Below are positions 1 through 11,781 of a stretch of DNA of 64,000 bases, one piece after another. The stretch comes from CADCVT01 sp036389485 (GTDB lineage: Bacteria; Actinomycetota; Thermoleophilia; Solirubrobacterales; Solirubrobacteraceae): the NCBI GenBank assembly GCA_036389485.1, contig DASVPR010000029.1, positions 43,214 through 107,213 of the forward strand. Reading direction: 5' to 3'. Below the pieces are notes generated by a model. It was not told the DNA's origin, searched no databases, and saw nothing but the letters and a program-made list of their open reading frames with translations. How positions within the stretch are numbered: the first letter of the stretch is position 1; the number at the start of each line of letters is the position of its first letter. Both the position numbers and the translations under genes were made by a program.

Positions 1-1
1 G

Positions 2-724
2 CGGGCGTATCCGCTGCCGATCGACGCGGGCGCGACGTGCCGGGTGGCGTCGTCTGCGCGTACCGCCGAGTTCGAGGCCGAGCTGTTGCGGCGCAAGCGC
101 GAGTTCCTGCTGTTGCGCGTGGATCGTGCGGATCTGTCGAAGAACGTGCTGCGCGGGTTCTCGGCCTTCGATCTCTTCCTGGACCAGCACCCTGAGTTCC
201 TGGAGCGCGTCACCTTCGTCGCGCAGCTCATGCCGTCGCGGACCGACGTGCCGGAGTACGCCGAGTACCTGGAGCGGATCGAGGCTCTCGTCGCGGTCGT
301 CAACCACAACCACGGGACGCCCGACTGGATGCCGATCCAGCTCAAGCTGCGGGACGACCTGGAGGAGGCGATGGCCTCCTACAAGCACTACGACGTGCTC
401 TTGGTGAACGCGATGTTCGACGGGATGAACCTCGTGGCCAAGGAGGGGCCGCTGGTCAACGAGGTCAACGGCGTCTCGATCCTCTCCGAGAACACCGGCG
501 CGCACGAGGAGCTCGGGAAGTACGCGCTGTCCGTCAACCCGTTCGACATCCAGGAGACGGCGGACAACATCCACGCCGCGCTGACGATGCCCGCGTCGGA
601 GCGTGCGGCACGGATGCGCGGCCTCCAGGAGATCGTCACCGCCCGCGACCCGGGCGACTGGATCGACGAGCAGCTCGCCGACATCCGGAACAAGAAGTCC
701 GCGCTCGACCAAGCCCGCTCCTGA
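2..724 (+). CDS. otsA: Trehalose-6-phosphate synthase, C-terminal part (partial at window start)
   Basis: Glycosyltransferase family 20 enzyme that joins UDP- or ADP-glucose to glucose-6-phosphate to make trehalose-6-phosphate, a cytosolic step in compatible-solute synthesis. The frame is open from base 2, so the 5' end lies outside the window. Family hallmarks are visible: a YPLPID segment near the left edge (compare the family F/YPISID), RVDRADLSKN followed by GFSAFD, the LVNAMFDGMNLVAKE loop that binds donor sugar, and SENTGAHEEL. The protein ends in a short charged tail. It is convergent with a small membrane gene, and no phosphatase (otsB) gene is visible on this side. The family assignment is secure; the donor nucleotide cannot be read from sequence. 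Confidence 0.93.
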   Translation, partial: RAYPLPIDAGATCRVASSARTAEFEAELLRRKREFLLLRVDRADLSKNVLRGFSAFDLFLDQHPEFLERVTFVAQLMPSRTDVPEYAEYLERIEALVAVVNHNHGTPDWMPIQLKLRDDLEEAMASYKHYDVLLVNAMFDGMNLVAKEGPLVNEVNGVSILSENTGAHEELGKYALSVNPFDIQETADNIHAALTMPASERAARMRGLQEIVTARDPGDWIDEQLADIRNKKSALDQARS

Positions 725-771
725 GCACCGTCCTGCCTGACCGTCGGTATCCGACGCAAATCCAGGACAGC

Positions 772-1197
772 TCACTCGAAACCGAACTCCGGCGCGCCCG
801 CGGTCCCGCCACGCGCGCCCGAAGCACCATCCGCGGCGGGGCCGCCGCCACCCGCGACCGGACCGCCGCCACCCTCACCAGCCCCTCCAGCGCCGGCCCG
901 CCCCGCCGCGCGCGAAGGAACGGAGCGCCGCGCCCGCGCGTGCCGCCGCCCCTCCACCCGCCGCCGCCCCACCGGCCGACGCCGAACCTCGGCACCGCGC
1001 CGCTCCACCCGCCGCGGCACCGCGACCGGATGGCGCTCCGCCCCCGAAGGCGCGGTCACCTCCGCCGGCGTCGCACCGGCCGGAACCTCCGGCGGCGCCG
1101 ACCGCAACCTGGGCCACAGCACGATCAACGCGACCACGCCGAGCACCGCCGCGGCTCGTCCGACGTTGCCCCACCTGACGCGACGTAGGAGCTCCAC
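772..1197 (-). CDS. Small hypothetical membrane protein with Arg/Gly-rich tail
   Basis: Unrecognised 141-residue protein. A GTG start at 1197 gives a basic N-terminus (VELLRRVRW), then one clear transmembrane helix (about residues 14-30, rich in A, V, L and I), then a Pro/Ala segment and a long Arg- and Gly-rich tail ending in EFGFE. Third codon positions are strongly G/C throughout, as in neighbouring genes, which favours real coding. The tail is low complexity, so a frame error or an incorrect C-terminus cannot be excluded. It is divergent from rpsF and convergent with otsA. No function is assigned. Confidence 0.45.
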   Translation of the reverse strand: MELLRRVRWGNVGRAAAVLGVVALIVLWPRLRSAPPEVPAGATPAEVTAPSGAERHPVAVPRRVERRGAEVRRRPVGRRRVEGRRHARARRSVPSRAAGRAGAGGAGEGGGGPVAGGGGPAADGASGARGGTAGAPEFGFE

Positions 1198-1238
1198 ACC
1201 CGAACGAGGCTCGACCGGCGACCGGATCGCCCCCTCGC

Positions 1239-1244
1239 TACAGT
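1239..1244 (+). promoter_or_regulatory. Likely -10 element of rpsF (TACAGT)
   Basis: TACAGT lies 13 nt upstream of the rpsF ATG. A start site about 7 nt downstream would leave a leader of only a few bases, and no Shine-Dalgarno sequence is seen. Inferred from the same arrangement at other genes of the window. Confidence 0.45.
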
Positions 1245-1257
1245 GTTCGGCCGTCCG

Positions 1258-1626
1258 ATGGCTGACGCCGAGATCATCTACGACCTGAACGTCCTGCTCG
1301 ACTCGGAGCTTCCCGAGGAGCAGCGCGAGCGGATCCTCGCCGACGTCGAGGCGATGGTCGCGGAGACGGGCTCGATCGTGTCGGCGCACGATTGGGGCCG
1401 GCGCAAGATGGCGTACGAGATCCGCCACAAGACGGACGCCGACTACCACCTGATCCAGTTCAACGGCCCGCGCGAGCTGCTCGAGCGGCTCGACCGGACG
1501 CTGCGGATCACCGACGGCGTCATGCGCTACCGGATCATCAAGCTCCGCCCGGGCACCCCCGCCCCGCCGGACCTCAAGTCCGTCGCCCCGATCACCGGCG
1601 GCGACCCGGACCCCGCCGCGGCGTAG
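1258..1626 (+). CDS. rpsF: 30S ribosomal protein S6
   Basis: Protein of the small-subunit platform that binds 16S rRNA together with S18. The 122-residue product shows the S6 signatures YDLNVLLDSELPEE, a central DWGRRKMAYEIRHK and YHLIQFNGP, followed by a Pro-rich, acidic tail. ATG 1258 is chosen because residue 1 then matches the family N-terminus; a GTG at 1243 would add five atypical residues. It is the first gene of the rpsF-ssb-rpsR-rplI-dnaB order conserved in many bacteria. A TACAGT hexamer just upstream suggests a very short leader. Confidence 0.96.
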   Translation: MADAEIIYDLNVLLDSELPEEQRERILADVEAMVAETGSIVSAHDWGRRKMAYEIRHKTDADYHLIQFNGPRELLERLDRTLRITDGVMRYRIIKLRPGTPAPPDLKSVAPITGGDPDPAAA

Positions 1627-1794
1627 AGCCGCGACCGCCCGCCCCGGCCGGCGCCCCTCCGCGCACGAACGCCCCACTTCGTCACGACTCCGCAACGAAC
1701 CTGCGGAGATTCCGGCATACACCGCGGTTCGGACCGAACCCGCCCGTACACTCGCCCCGGAGCGCAAAGTTCGTTGCCGAAAGGAGTCCGCGGG

Positions 1795-2268
1795 ATGGCC
1801 GCGACCAACATCAACAGGGTGATCATCACGGGCAACCTCACCCGTGACCCGGAGCTGCGGTCGCTGCCGAGCGGCATGTCCGTCTGCAGCCTCCGGATCG
1901 CGTCCAACACCCGGCGCAAGGACAACCAGTCGGGTGAGTGGGTCGACAAGCCCAACTACTTCGACGTGACGATCTGGGGCCGCCAGGGCGAGAACGCCGC
2001 GCAGTACCTCTCGAAGGGCCGGCCCGTCGCGATCGACGGCCGCCTCGAGTGGCGCGAGTGGCAGGACCAGCAGGGCAACAACCGCCAGTCGGTCGAGATC
2101 GTCGCCGACAACGTCCAGTTCCTCGGCGGCCGCGACGACATGGGCGGCGGGAACGGCGGCGGCTTCACGCCCCGCTCGGACGTCCCCGTCGACACCAACG
2201 ACTTCGTCGCCGCCCCCGCGGGCGGAGGCGGCGGCTCGGCGCCGTCGGACGACGACATCCCCTTCTAG
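1795..2268 (+). CDS. ssb: Single-stranded DNA-binding protein
   Basis: Coats single-stranded DNA in replication, repair and recombination. The 157-residue product has an N-terminal OB fold (NRVIITGNLTRDPELR, then FDVTIWGRQGENAAQYLSKG), a Gly-rich linker and the canonical acidic tip DDDIPF that docks partner proteins. ATG 1795 is preceded by AAAGGAG at 1780-1786; an upstream TTG at 1774 would place the ribosome site inside the gene and is rejected. TACACT at 1747-1752 is a possible -10. It sits between rpsF and rpsR as in other bacteria, with a hairpin after it. Confidence 0.97.
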   Translation: MAATNINRVIITGNLTRDPELRSLPSGMSVCSLRIASNTRRKDNQSGEWVDKPNYFDVTIWGRQGENAAQYLSKGRPVAIDGRLEWREWQDQQGNNRQSVEIVADNVQFLGGRDDMGGGNGGGFTPRSDVPVDTNDFVAAPAGGGGGSAPSDDDIPF

Positions 2269-2358
2269 GCACGAGCGGCTTCGCCCGGCGCCGCGCGCCG
2301 GGCGAAGCTCCTCCTTGCCGCGAAGGCTTTCGGCGGGCCGTCCGCCGAGAGGGACACG

Positions 2359-2384
2359 CACGGGCCTCCTCCGGGAGGCCCGTG
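2359..2384 (+). terminator. Hairpin downstream of ssb
   Basis: A perfect 11-bp stem (2359-2369 with 2374-2384) with loop TCCG lies 90 nt after the ssb stop. There is no U tract, which is usual for high-GC actinobacterial terminators. The hairpin may act as a terminator or attenuator between ssb and rpsR. Confidence 0.6.
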
Positions 2385-2560
2385 TCGTCGGGACGGGGCT
2401 CACAGGCGCGCCCCCCGCGGCCCCTCCCGCCCGCGGCCCGTCCCCCTCGACCGGGTCGCCGCCGGGGCCGTTCGGGGGCGACGTGTCACAATGATGGCTC
2501 GCCGCTGCGCGGGCAGGGTCGCGCGCGGCCTGACGTCGAAGACTTTCGAGAGGTTTCTCA

Positions 2561-2896
2561 GTGGCCAAGCAGCGCAACCGGCGCCCGGTGAGGCGCCGTG
2601 ATCGGAAGGGCGGGCCGTCCAGCGGGCGGCGCAAGCCCTGTCCGTATTGCAAGGACAAGATCGAGCACGTCGACTACAAGGACGTCGACGGGCTGCGGCG
2701 GTTCGTCTCCGAGAAGGGCAAGATCCGCTCGCGGCGGATCACCGGTGCGTGCCGCCGGCACCAGAGCCAGATCGCCCGCGCCGTCAAGCGAGCTCGCGAG
2801 CTCGCGCTGCTGCCCTACGTGAACGAGGCCGCCGGCCGCGAGGACGGGCCCGGCCGCGGTCGCGGCGGTCGCGATCGCGACCGCGACCGCGAGTAG
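2561..2896 (+). CDS. rpsR: 30S ribosomal protein S18 (zinc-ligand form)
   Basis: Small-subunit protein that pairs with S6. The 111-residue product contains the S18 core YKDVDGLRRFVSEKGKI and RRITGACRRHQ. It keeps CPYC plus a third cysteine (GAC), the zinc-coordinating C+ type rather than the cysteine-free paralogue; zinc binding is inferred from the motif. GTG 2561 follows a GAGAGG ribosome site. The C-terminus carries a low-complexity tail of Arg-Gly and alternating Arg-Asp residues, encoded by near-repetitive DNA (about 2855-2893), which is longer than the usual S18 end. rplI starts 4 nt after the stop. Confidence 0.95.
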   Translation: MAKQRNRRPVRRRDRKGGPSSGRRKPCPYCKDKIEHVDYKDVDGLRRFVSEKGKIRSRRITGACRRHQSQIARAVKRARELALLPYVNEAAGREDGPGRGRGGRDRDRDRE

Positions 2897-2900
2897 CCCG

Positions 2901-3353
2901 ATGCCCGAGGCCATCCTCCTCCAGGACGTCGAGAACCTCGGCGAGAAGGGGACCGTCGTCGACGTCTCCAAGGGCTACCTGCGCAACTTCCTCATCCCGC
3001 GCAAGCTCGCGCAGCCGGCGACGAAGGGCCTCCTCGATCAGGCGAAGGCCCAGCAGGCCGCCGCGGAGCGCGCCGCCCGCGAGGCGACCGAGCGCGCCGG
3101 CGAGAACGCCGCCGTCCTCAACCGCACGGTCCTCACCATCGCGCAGCAGGCCGGCGACGACGGCCGCCTCTTCGGCTCCGTGACGACGCAGGACATCGCC
3201 GACGCGATCAAGGACGCCCGCGGCCTCGAGATCGACCGCCGCAAGGTCCATCTCGACGAGCCGATCCGCCACGTCGGCACGTACATGGTGGTCGTCGAGA
3301 TCGGCGAGGGCGTCACGGCGAACGTCAAGACGATCGTCGTCGACCAGAAGTAG
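2901..3353 (+). CDS. rplI: 50S ribosomal protein L9
   Basis: Large-subunit protein that bridges domains of 23S rRNA. The 150-residue product begins with the L9 signature (LLQDVENLGEKGTVVDVS, then GYLRNFLIP). It continues with an Ala/Arg-rich connecting helix (about 45-75) and a C-terminal domain (GRLFGSVTTQDIADAI, then VHLDEPIRHVGTY). ATG 2901 lies 4 nt after rpsR, so the two are cotranscribed. It is followed by a 138-bp gap with a LexA-type box before dnaB. Confidence 0.97.
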   Translation: MPEAILLQDVENLGEKGTVVDVSKGYLRNFLIPRKLAQPATKGLLDQAKAQQAAAERAAREATERAGENAAVLNRTVLTIAQQAGDDGRLFGSVTTQDIADAIKDARGLEIDRRKVHLDEPIRHVGTYMVVVEIGEGVTANVKTIVVDQK

Positions 3354-3392
3354 CGCCCCGCCACCGGCGCCCCGCGTCGTCCGGCGCGCGTG

Positions 3393-3406
3393 CGAACATG
3401 TGTTCG
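3393..3406. promoter_or_regulatory. LexA-type SOS box upstream of dnaB
   Basis: CGAACATGTGTTCG is a perfect 6-2-6 palindrome that matches the LexA operator of Gram-positive bacteria and Actinobacteria (GAAC-N4-GTTC). It lies 86 nt upstream of the dnaB start and after rplI. The match is exact; regulation by LexA is inferred. Confidence 0.7.
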
Positions 3407-3476
3407 TGATCGGCACGCGCGAATTCTTTCTTCCGAGGATGCGGGGCGAAGCCTCCGCGGGGGCGGGCGGCGCGCC

Positions 3477-3482
3477 GATAAT
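3477..3482 (+). promoter_or_regulatory. Likely -10 element of dnaB (GATAAT)
   Basis: GATAAT sits 9 nt before the dnaB ATG. Transcription from it would start within about two bases of the start codon and give a leaderless or nearly leaderless mRNA. No ribosome-binding site is visible. Confidence 0.5.
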
Positions 3483-3491
3483 CGCGACGCG

Positions 3492-6124
<2,633 letters not shown>

Positions 6125-6128
<4 letters not shown>

Positions 6129-6868
6129 GCGAGACGTGCCCGCACCGCGCCTGCGACGGGTCCGGCTTCGTCATCGACGAGGCCACGAACACGGCGCGCG
6201 ACTGCACGTGCCGCCCGGTGCGCCGCAGCCAGCTCAAGGCTCGCCGGCTCGAGGCGCGCCTGCCGCGCCGCTACCAGCACGTCGCGTTCGAGCGCGAGCC
6301 GGTCGTGCAGATGCCCGACCACGTCGTGCGGGAGGTCCGCCGCTTCACCCGCGACATCGACCGCGACCTCGACGAGGGCCGCGGGATCTGGTTCGCCGGC
6401 GACGTCGGCACCGGCAAGACCACGCTGGCGATGCTCGTCTCCAAGGCCGCGATCGAGGCCGGGCGCTCGGTCGCGATCTACTCGCTCCCACGGCTGCTCG
6501 GCGTCCTGCGCGAGTCGATGAACAGCGAGGACGGGCTGCTGCGCCTCGTCGACACTCTGGGTTCCGTCGACCTGCTCCACCTCGACGACCTCGGGGCCGA
6601 GCGCGCCACCGACTGGGTCCTCGAGCAGCTCTACGCGATCGTCAACGCGCGCTACGAGGAGCAGCGCTCGATGGTGATCACCACCAACCTCTACCCGGAG
6701 CAGCTGACCGAGCAGCTCGGCCCGCGGATCGTGAGCCGCATCTCGGAGGTCTGCGGCGTCCCGATCGAGATGCGCGGCACCGACCGGCGCGGCAAGTTCG
6801 AGACCTCCTACATGGAGGAGCTGGAGCGCCGCGTCGCGGGGATGCGCCGCGGCGGGACCGCCTCCTAG
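6125..6868 (+). CDS. DnaC/DnaI-like helicase loader ATPase
   Basis: AAA+ protein of 247 residues, likely to load DnaB on DNA. A Cys-rich N-terminus (Cys5, 10, 27, 29) could bind zinc as in DnaI-type loaders. Walker A is GDVGTGKTT (92-100) and Walker B is LLHLDDLGAE (Asp154/155), followed by the sensor-like VITTNLYP and the RI-R/S box IVSRISEVCG. The GTG start at 6125 overlaps the dnaB stop in GTGA, so translation is coupled to dnaB, which supports the loader role. The TAG stop lies inside the purA promoter. An IstB-type transposase helper is excluded by context. Confidence 0.85.
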
Positions 6869-6871
6869 ACT
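6866..6871 (+). promoter_or_regulatory. -10 element of purA (TAGACT), leaderless type
   Basis: TAGACT begins with the stop codon of the loader gene and is followed by 8 nt and the purA GTG. No Shine-Dalgarno sequence fits in that space. Leaderless transcription is inferred. Confidence 0.55.
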
Positions 6872-6879
6872 GTCCGCGC

Positions 6880-8174
<1,295 letters not shown>

Positions 8175-8178
<4 letters not shown>

Positions 8179-8762
8179 GAGCGGATCACGCGGGAGTCCA
8201 CGACGATGTCGTGCAGCGCGCGCTTGCGGCCGTCGAAGAACGGCCACAGCACGTCGACGAGATAGGCGATGCCGCCGGTCAGGCTCGCGGCGACGCCGAG
8301 GGCGAGCGCCTTGACGACCACCTCGCGCAGCGCCGCCCACCCGAAGTCGATGCGGCGCCCGTCGGCGCGGACGACGCGGCAGCCGGTCGCCATCTTCCCG
8401 AGCGTCCGCCCGTCGGTCCTGGCCATGACGAGCGGGGCGTAGAGCAGCGCGCCGATCGTGATCCCGGCGACGGCGACCAGGCCGACGAGGATCGCGCCCG
8501 CGATGCCGCTCGTGTCGTCGAGCTCGAGCGGCGCGAACGAGACCGCGAGGAGGATCGCCGCGGCGACGGAGACGATCGCCGCGTCGATGATCGCCGCGAC
8601 GGCGCGGCGCCCCCACCCGGCGGGCTCCGCGTCCGCGTAGCGGTTCGACAGGTCGTCGCGGGCGCGCGGCGCGAAGGCGCCGGGCGGGACCGGCCCCGGG
8701 CCGTACGGCGAGGCGGGCTCGCCCGGCGCGAGCGGGTCGCCCGGCGTCAGCTCTCCGCTCAC
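8175..8762 (-). CDS. RDD-family membrane protein
   Basis: A 195-residue integral membrane protein of the RDD family (named for conserved Arg-Asp-Asp; the substrate is usually unknown, and some members are linked to ion or osmolyte transport). It has a Pro-rich cytosolic N-terminus (1-45). The domain then begins GWGRRAVAAIIDAAIV with the Arg and Asp in helix 1. It continues with hydrophobic helices near 55-75, 85-110 and 145-165, the motif DGRTLGKMATGCRVV, and the closing FDGRKRALHDIVVDSRVI. The GTG start at 8762 overlaps the stop of the upstream membrane gene (GTGA), and its stop overlaps purA. Function not assigned. Confidence 0.8.
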
Positions 8763-9430
8763 GCTGCGCCCTCCAGCACCTCGTCCTCGCCGCGGCGCAG
8801 CACCCGCAGCACGAGCGCGACTGACGAGAGCAGCGAGAGCGTGCCGAGCGTGATCTGCAGGCTGACGACGCCGCGCTCGGTCCAGTAGACGTCGTCCAGC
8901 TCCAGCAGCAGCGCCGACTCGTCGAGGGTCAGCGCCACGCCGGCGCCGAACGGCAGCGCGAGCCACGGGTCGAGCTCCTCGTTCCTCGACACCACCGAGG
9001 CGCCGCCGGCGAGGAACGCCAGCGCGATCCCCGGCACGAAGTGGTGGACGTGGCGGTCGCCGACGCGGTAGTTGCGAATCGGGCCGAGGCGCCGGCGGCG
9101 GCGGATCACGTAGGTGAGCGCCCGGGCGATCCCGAACGTCAGCGTGAACGAGCCGAGCAGGTTGAGCAGCGCGTTCTCGCGCGTCGAGCCGCCGCGGTAG
9201 CCGGCCTTCGCGACCTCGACCGTCTCGCGGACGGCCTCCTCCGTCGCGCCCAGGACGTCCGACGTCTCGGTCGGCAACGGCGCCGACCCGCGCCGCCACA
9301 CGCGCGCCAGCTCGCCCGCCCCGACCGCGACGGTGGTCCCGAGCGCGACGACGCCGAGGGCCCACGTCCTCCGGTCCACCCGGAGCGCGGCGCGGCTGCT
9401 GCGGCGCGGGGCGGGGAGGCCGGCGGGCAC
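8759..9430 (-). CDS. Polytopic membrane protein, function unknown
   Basis: A 223-residue membrane protein. It has a basic N-terminus, a first helix near residues 22-40 (LGVVALGTTVAVGAG), a charged segment, then further helices around 80-95, 130-150 and 185-210. A conserved-looking loop IRNYRVGDRHVHHFVPGIAL with clustered His, and ALTLDESALLLELDDVYW with acidic residues, could bind metal, but no family is recognised. GTG 9430 is 7 nt downstream of TAGCCT on this strand, part of a bidirectional promoter shared with the oxidoreductase. Its stop overlaps the RDD gene start (GTGA), so the pair is one operon. Confidence 0.75.
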   Translation of the reverse strand: MPAGLPAPRRSSRAALRVDRRTWALGVVALGTTVAVGAGELARVWRRGSAPLPTETSDVLGATEEAVRETVEVAKAGYRGGSTRENALLNLLGSFTLTFGIARALTYVIRRRRRLGPIRNYRVGDRHVHHFVPGIALAFLAGGASVVSRNEELDPWLALPFGAGVALTLDESALLLELDDVYWTERGVVSLQITLGTLSLLSSVALVLRVLRRGEDEVLEGAA

Positions 9431-9436
9431 GCGAAG

Positions 9437-9443
9437 TAGGCTA
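9437..9443. promoter_or_regulatory. Bidirectional promoter with one shared -10 (TAGGCTA)
   Basis: TAGGCTA reads TAGGCT on the plus strand (9 nt before ATG 9452) and TAGCCT on the minus strand (7 nt before GTG 9430). The two -10 hexamers share five bases, so the two divergent leaderless transcripts should compete for one polymerase site. Confidence 0.55.
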
Positions 9444-9451
9444 CCGGCGCG

Positions 9452-10543
9452 ATGGACGGCCCAGCCCCCGGCGAGTCGCCCCGCGTGGGGGCGGAGCGGA
9501 ATGAGGTGCTGCGCGGCGAGTCGCCCCGCGTGGGGGCGGAGCGGAATGAGGTGCTGCGCGGTGCGGTGCTGGGCCTGGGCATGATCGGGCGCCACCACGC
9601 GCGCATCCTCCAGAGCACGCCCGGCGTCGAGTTCGCCGGCGCGGTCGACCCCGGCGGCGACCGCTTCCGCGCCGTCCACGACCCCGCGACGCTGTACACG
9701 TCGCTCGACGACCTGCTCGCGCGGACGCCGCCCGACTTCGCGATCGTCGCGGTCCCCACCGAGGAGCACGTGGCGTGCGTCGAGCGCCTCGCGGCCGAGG
9801 GCGTTCACGTCCTCGTCGAGAAGCCGCTCGCCGCGACCGCCGACGAGGCGCGGGAGATCATCGCCGCGGTCGAGCGCGCCGGGGTCCGCGCCGCCGTCGG
9901 CCACGTCGAGCGCTACAACGCCGCGCTGCTGGCCGCCCGCGACCGCCTCGACGAGCTCGGTGCCCTCATGCTCATCGCCACCGAGCGCTCCGGCCCGTTC
10001 CCCGACCGGATCAAGGACGTCGGCGTCGTGAAGGACCTCGCCACCCACGACCTCGACCTCGTCCGCTGGCTCGGCGACGCGCCGGTCGAGGTCGTCGCGG
10101 CGCAGACCTCGCACCGCATGGGCCGCGACCACGAGGACCTCGTCCTCGCCACGGGTCGCCTCGCCAGCGACGTCCCGTTCCACTGCGCCGTCGACTGGCT
10201 GACGCCGACGAAGACCCGCCGAACGCGGATCCTCGGCGAGCGCGGGATGCTCGTCGCCGACACGCTCACCGGCGACCTGACCCTCCACGAGAACGCCGAC
10301 GTCGAGATCGAGTGGGCGCAGACGCAGCAGCTGCGCGGCGTCTCCGAGGGCAACGCGATCCGCTTCGCGCTGAAGCGCCGTGAGCCGCTCGTCGTCGAGC
10401 ACGAGGCGTTCCGCGCCTTCGTCGCGGGCGACGACGCCGCGCCCGTGGTCTCGCTCGAGGCCGGGCTGGAGACCGTCATCACCGCCGAGGCCGTGCTCGA
10501 GAGCGCGCGCCGCGGCGAGACGATGAGACTCGCGCCGCGGTGA
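9452..10543 (+). CDS. Gfo/Idh/MocA-family sugar oxidoreductase
   Basis: NAD(P)-dependent sugar or sugar-nucleotide dehydrogenase of 363 residues. The Rossmann motif is AVLGLGMIGRHHA, followed by a VEKPLA loop bearing the family Lys and the GHVERYNAA segment. The C-terminal domain holds DLATHDLDLVRWLG with the catalytic-region His-Asp. The N-terminus is odd: residues 7-21 and 22-36 are identical copies from a 45-bp tandem repeat, placed before the usual start of the fold. ATG 9452 is 9 nt after TAGGCT; an internal GTG after the repeat is a possible alternative start. Its stop overlaps the next dehydrogenase (GTGA), so the two likely act on related UDP-sugars. Confidence 0.88.
   Translation: MDGPAPGESPRVGAERNEVLRGESPRVGAERNEVLRGAVLGLGMIGRHHARILQSTPGVEFAGAVDPGGDRFRAVHDPATLYTSLDDLLARTPPDFAIVAVPTEEHVACVERLAAEGVHVLVEKPLAATADEAREIIAAVERAGVRAAVGHVERYNAALLAARDRLDELGALMLIATERSGPFPDRIKDVGVVKDLATHDLDLVRWLGDAPVEVVAAQTSHRMGRDHEDLVLATGRLASDVPFHCAVDWLTPTKTRRTRILGERGMLVADTLTGDLTLHENADVEIEWAQTQQLRGVSEGNAIRFALKRREPLVVEHEAFRAFVAGDDAAPVVSLEAGLETVITAEAVLESARRGETMRLAPR
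9470..9559 (+). repeat. Two exact tandem copies of a 45-bp unit
   Basis: Copies at 9470-9514 and 9515-9559 are identical and in frame, encoding the 15-residue unit GESPRVGAERNEVLR twice. They lie at the extreme 5' end of the oxidoreductase gene, just after its promoter. Confidence 0.9.
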
Positions 10544-11781
10544 AGGCCGTCGTCGTCGCCCTCGGCAAGGTGGGGCTCCCCCTCGCCGCCCAGATCGCGC
10601 GCGCCGGGCACGAGGTCGTCGGCTGCGACGTCGACGAGCGCGTGGTCGAGCTGGTCAACGCGGCGACGCCCCCGTTCCCCAACGAGGAGGGCCTGGAGGA
10701 GGCGCTGCGCGACGCGGTCGGCGCCGGGCGGCTGCGCGCGGTCACCGACACCTCGGCCGCCGTCGCGGAGGGGCCCGACCTCGTCGTCGCGGTCCCGCCG
10801 CTGTTCGTCGACGAGCAGGCGCGGCCGGACTGGCGGATCCTCGACTCGGTTGTCGCCGACATCGCGCGCGGGCTTCGCAGCGGCACGACGGTGAGCATCG
10901 AGACCACGGTGCCCGTCGGCACGACGCGGGAGCGGATCGCGCCCGCGCTGGAGCGTGCGAGCGGGCTCCGCGCGGAGGATGACTTCCACGTCGTCTTCAG
11001 CCCAGAGCGCGTGTACAGCGGGCGCGTGCTGCGCGACCTCGCGACGTACCCGAAGCTCGTCGGCGGCCTGAGCGAGGAGGGCGAGGCCCGCGGCGTCGCG
11101 CTGTACGAGCAGTTCATCGAGGGCGCCGACGTGTGGGGCATGGGCTCGGCGGAGGCCGCCGAGATGGCCAAGCTCGCCGAGACGACGTACCGCGATCTCA
11201 ACATCGCGTTCGCCAACGAGCTGGCGCGTGCCGCGGACGCCCGCGGTCTCGACGTCCAGCGCGTCATCGACGCGGCCAACTCGCAGCCGTTCAGCCACAT
11301 CCACCGGCCGGGCGTCGCCGTCGGCGGCCACTGCATCCCCGTCTACCCGCGGTTCTACCTCGCCGGCGACCCCGACGCGCGCCTCCCGAAGGTCGCTCGC
11401 GAGGTCAACGAGCGGATGCCGGCCTACGCGGTCGACCTGCTGGGCGAGGTCGAGGGCAGGACCGTCCTCGTCCTCGGCGTGGCGTATCGCGGCGGCGTGA
11501 AGGAGACGGCGTTCAGCGGCGCGCACGCGCTGCGCGACGAGCTGCGCCGCCGCCGCGCGCGCGCGGTGTTCGCCGACCCGCTGTTCACGGCCGGCGAGCT
11601 GCGCGAGGAGGGCTTCGAGCCGTGGGACGGTGGCCCCGCCGATCTCGCGATCGTCCAGGCCGACCACTTCGAGTACCGCACGCTCCACGACGTCGGAGGC
11701 GCGAGCGTCGTGGTCGACGGGCGCGGCGTCGTCGAGGAGGCGCCGCCCGGCGTCGAGGTCCGGCGGATCGGCCGGCCCTAG
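10540..11781 (+). CDS. wecC: UDP-N-acetyl-D-mannosaminuronate-type nucleotide-sugar dehydrogenase
   Basis: Oxidises a UDP-hexose C6 alcohol to the uronate in two NAD-dependent steps. The 413-residue product starts with the Rossmann motif VVALGKVGLPLAAQIA. It continues with the conserved ETTVPVGTTRE, FSPERVYSGRVLRDL and EMAKLAETTYRDLNIAFANEL, and the catalytic Cys265 in GGHCIPVYP. The C-terminal UDP-binding domain reads VLVLGVAYRGGVKE. The PERV..GR and AKLAETTYR segments favour the UDP-ManNAc group over UDP-glucose enzymes. The convergent wecB epimerase supplies UDP-ManNAc, which supports the call. The GTG start overlaps the upstream stop, and the TAG stop shares CTAG with a small gene on the other strand. 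Confidence 0.88.
   Translation: MKAVVVALGKVGLPLAAQIARAGHEVVGCDVDERVVELVNAATPPFPNEEGLEEALRDAVGAGRLRAVTDTSAAVAEGPDLVVAVPPLFVDEQARPDWRILDSVVADIARGLRSGTTVSIETTVPVGTTRERIAPALERASGLRAEDDFHVVFSPERVYSGRVLRDLATYPKLVGGLSEEGEARGVALYEQFIEGADVWGMGSAEAAEMAKLAETTYRDLNIAFANELARAADARGLDVQRVIDAANSQPFSHIHRPGVAVGGHCIPVYPRFYLAGDPDARLPKVAREVNERMPAYAVDLLGEVEGRTVLVLGVAYRGGVKETAFSGAHALRDELRRRRARAVFADPLFTAGELREEGFEPWDGGPADLAIVQADHFEYRTLHDVGGASVVVDGRGVVEEAPPGVEVRRIGRP

Noticed and set aside
1774..1794. Upstream TTG start for ssb
   Set aside because: It would put the AAAGGAG ribosome site inside the coding region; ATG 1795 gives the family N-terminus.
772..2658. A 628-codon minus-strand frame across rpsF, ssb and rpsR
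   Set aside because: Only the last 141 codons (772-1197) look like a protein; the rest is antisense to three certain genes and is Arg/Gly/Ala-rich shadow sequence.
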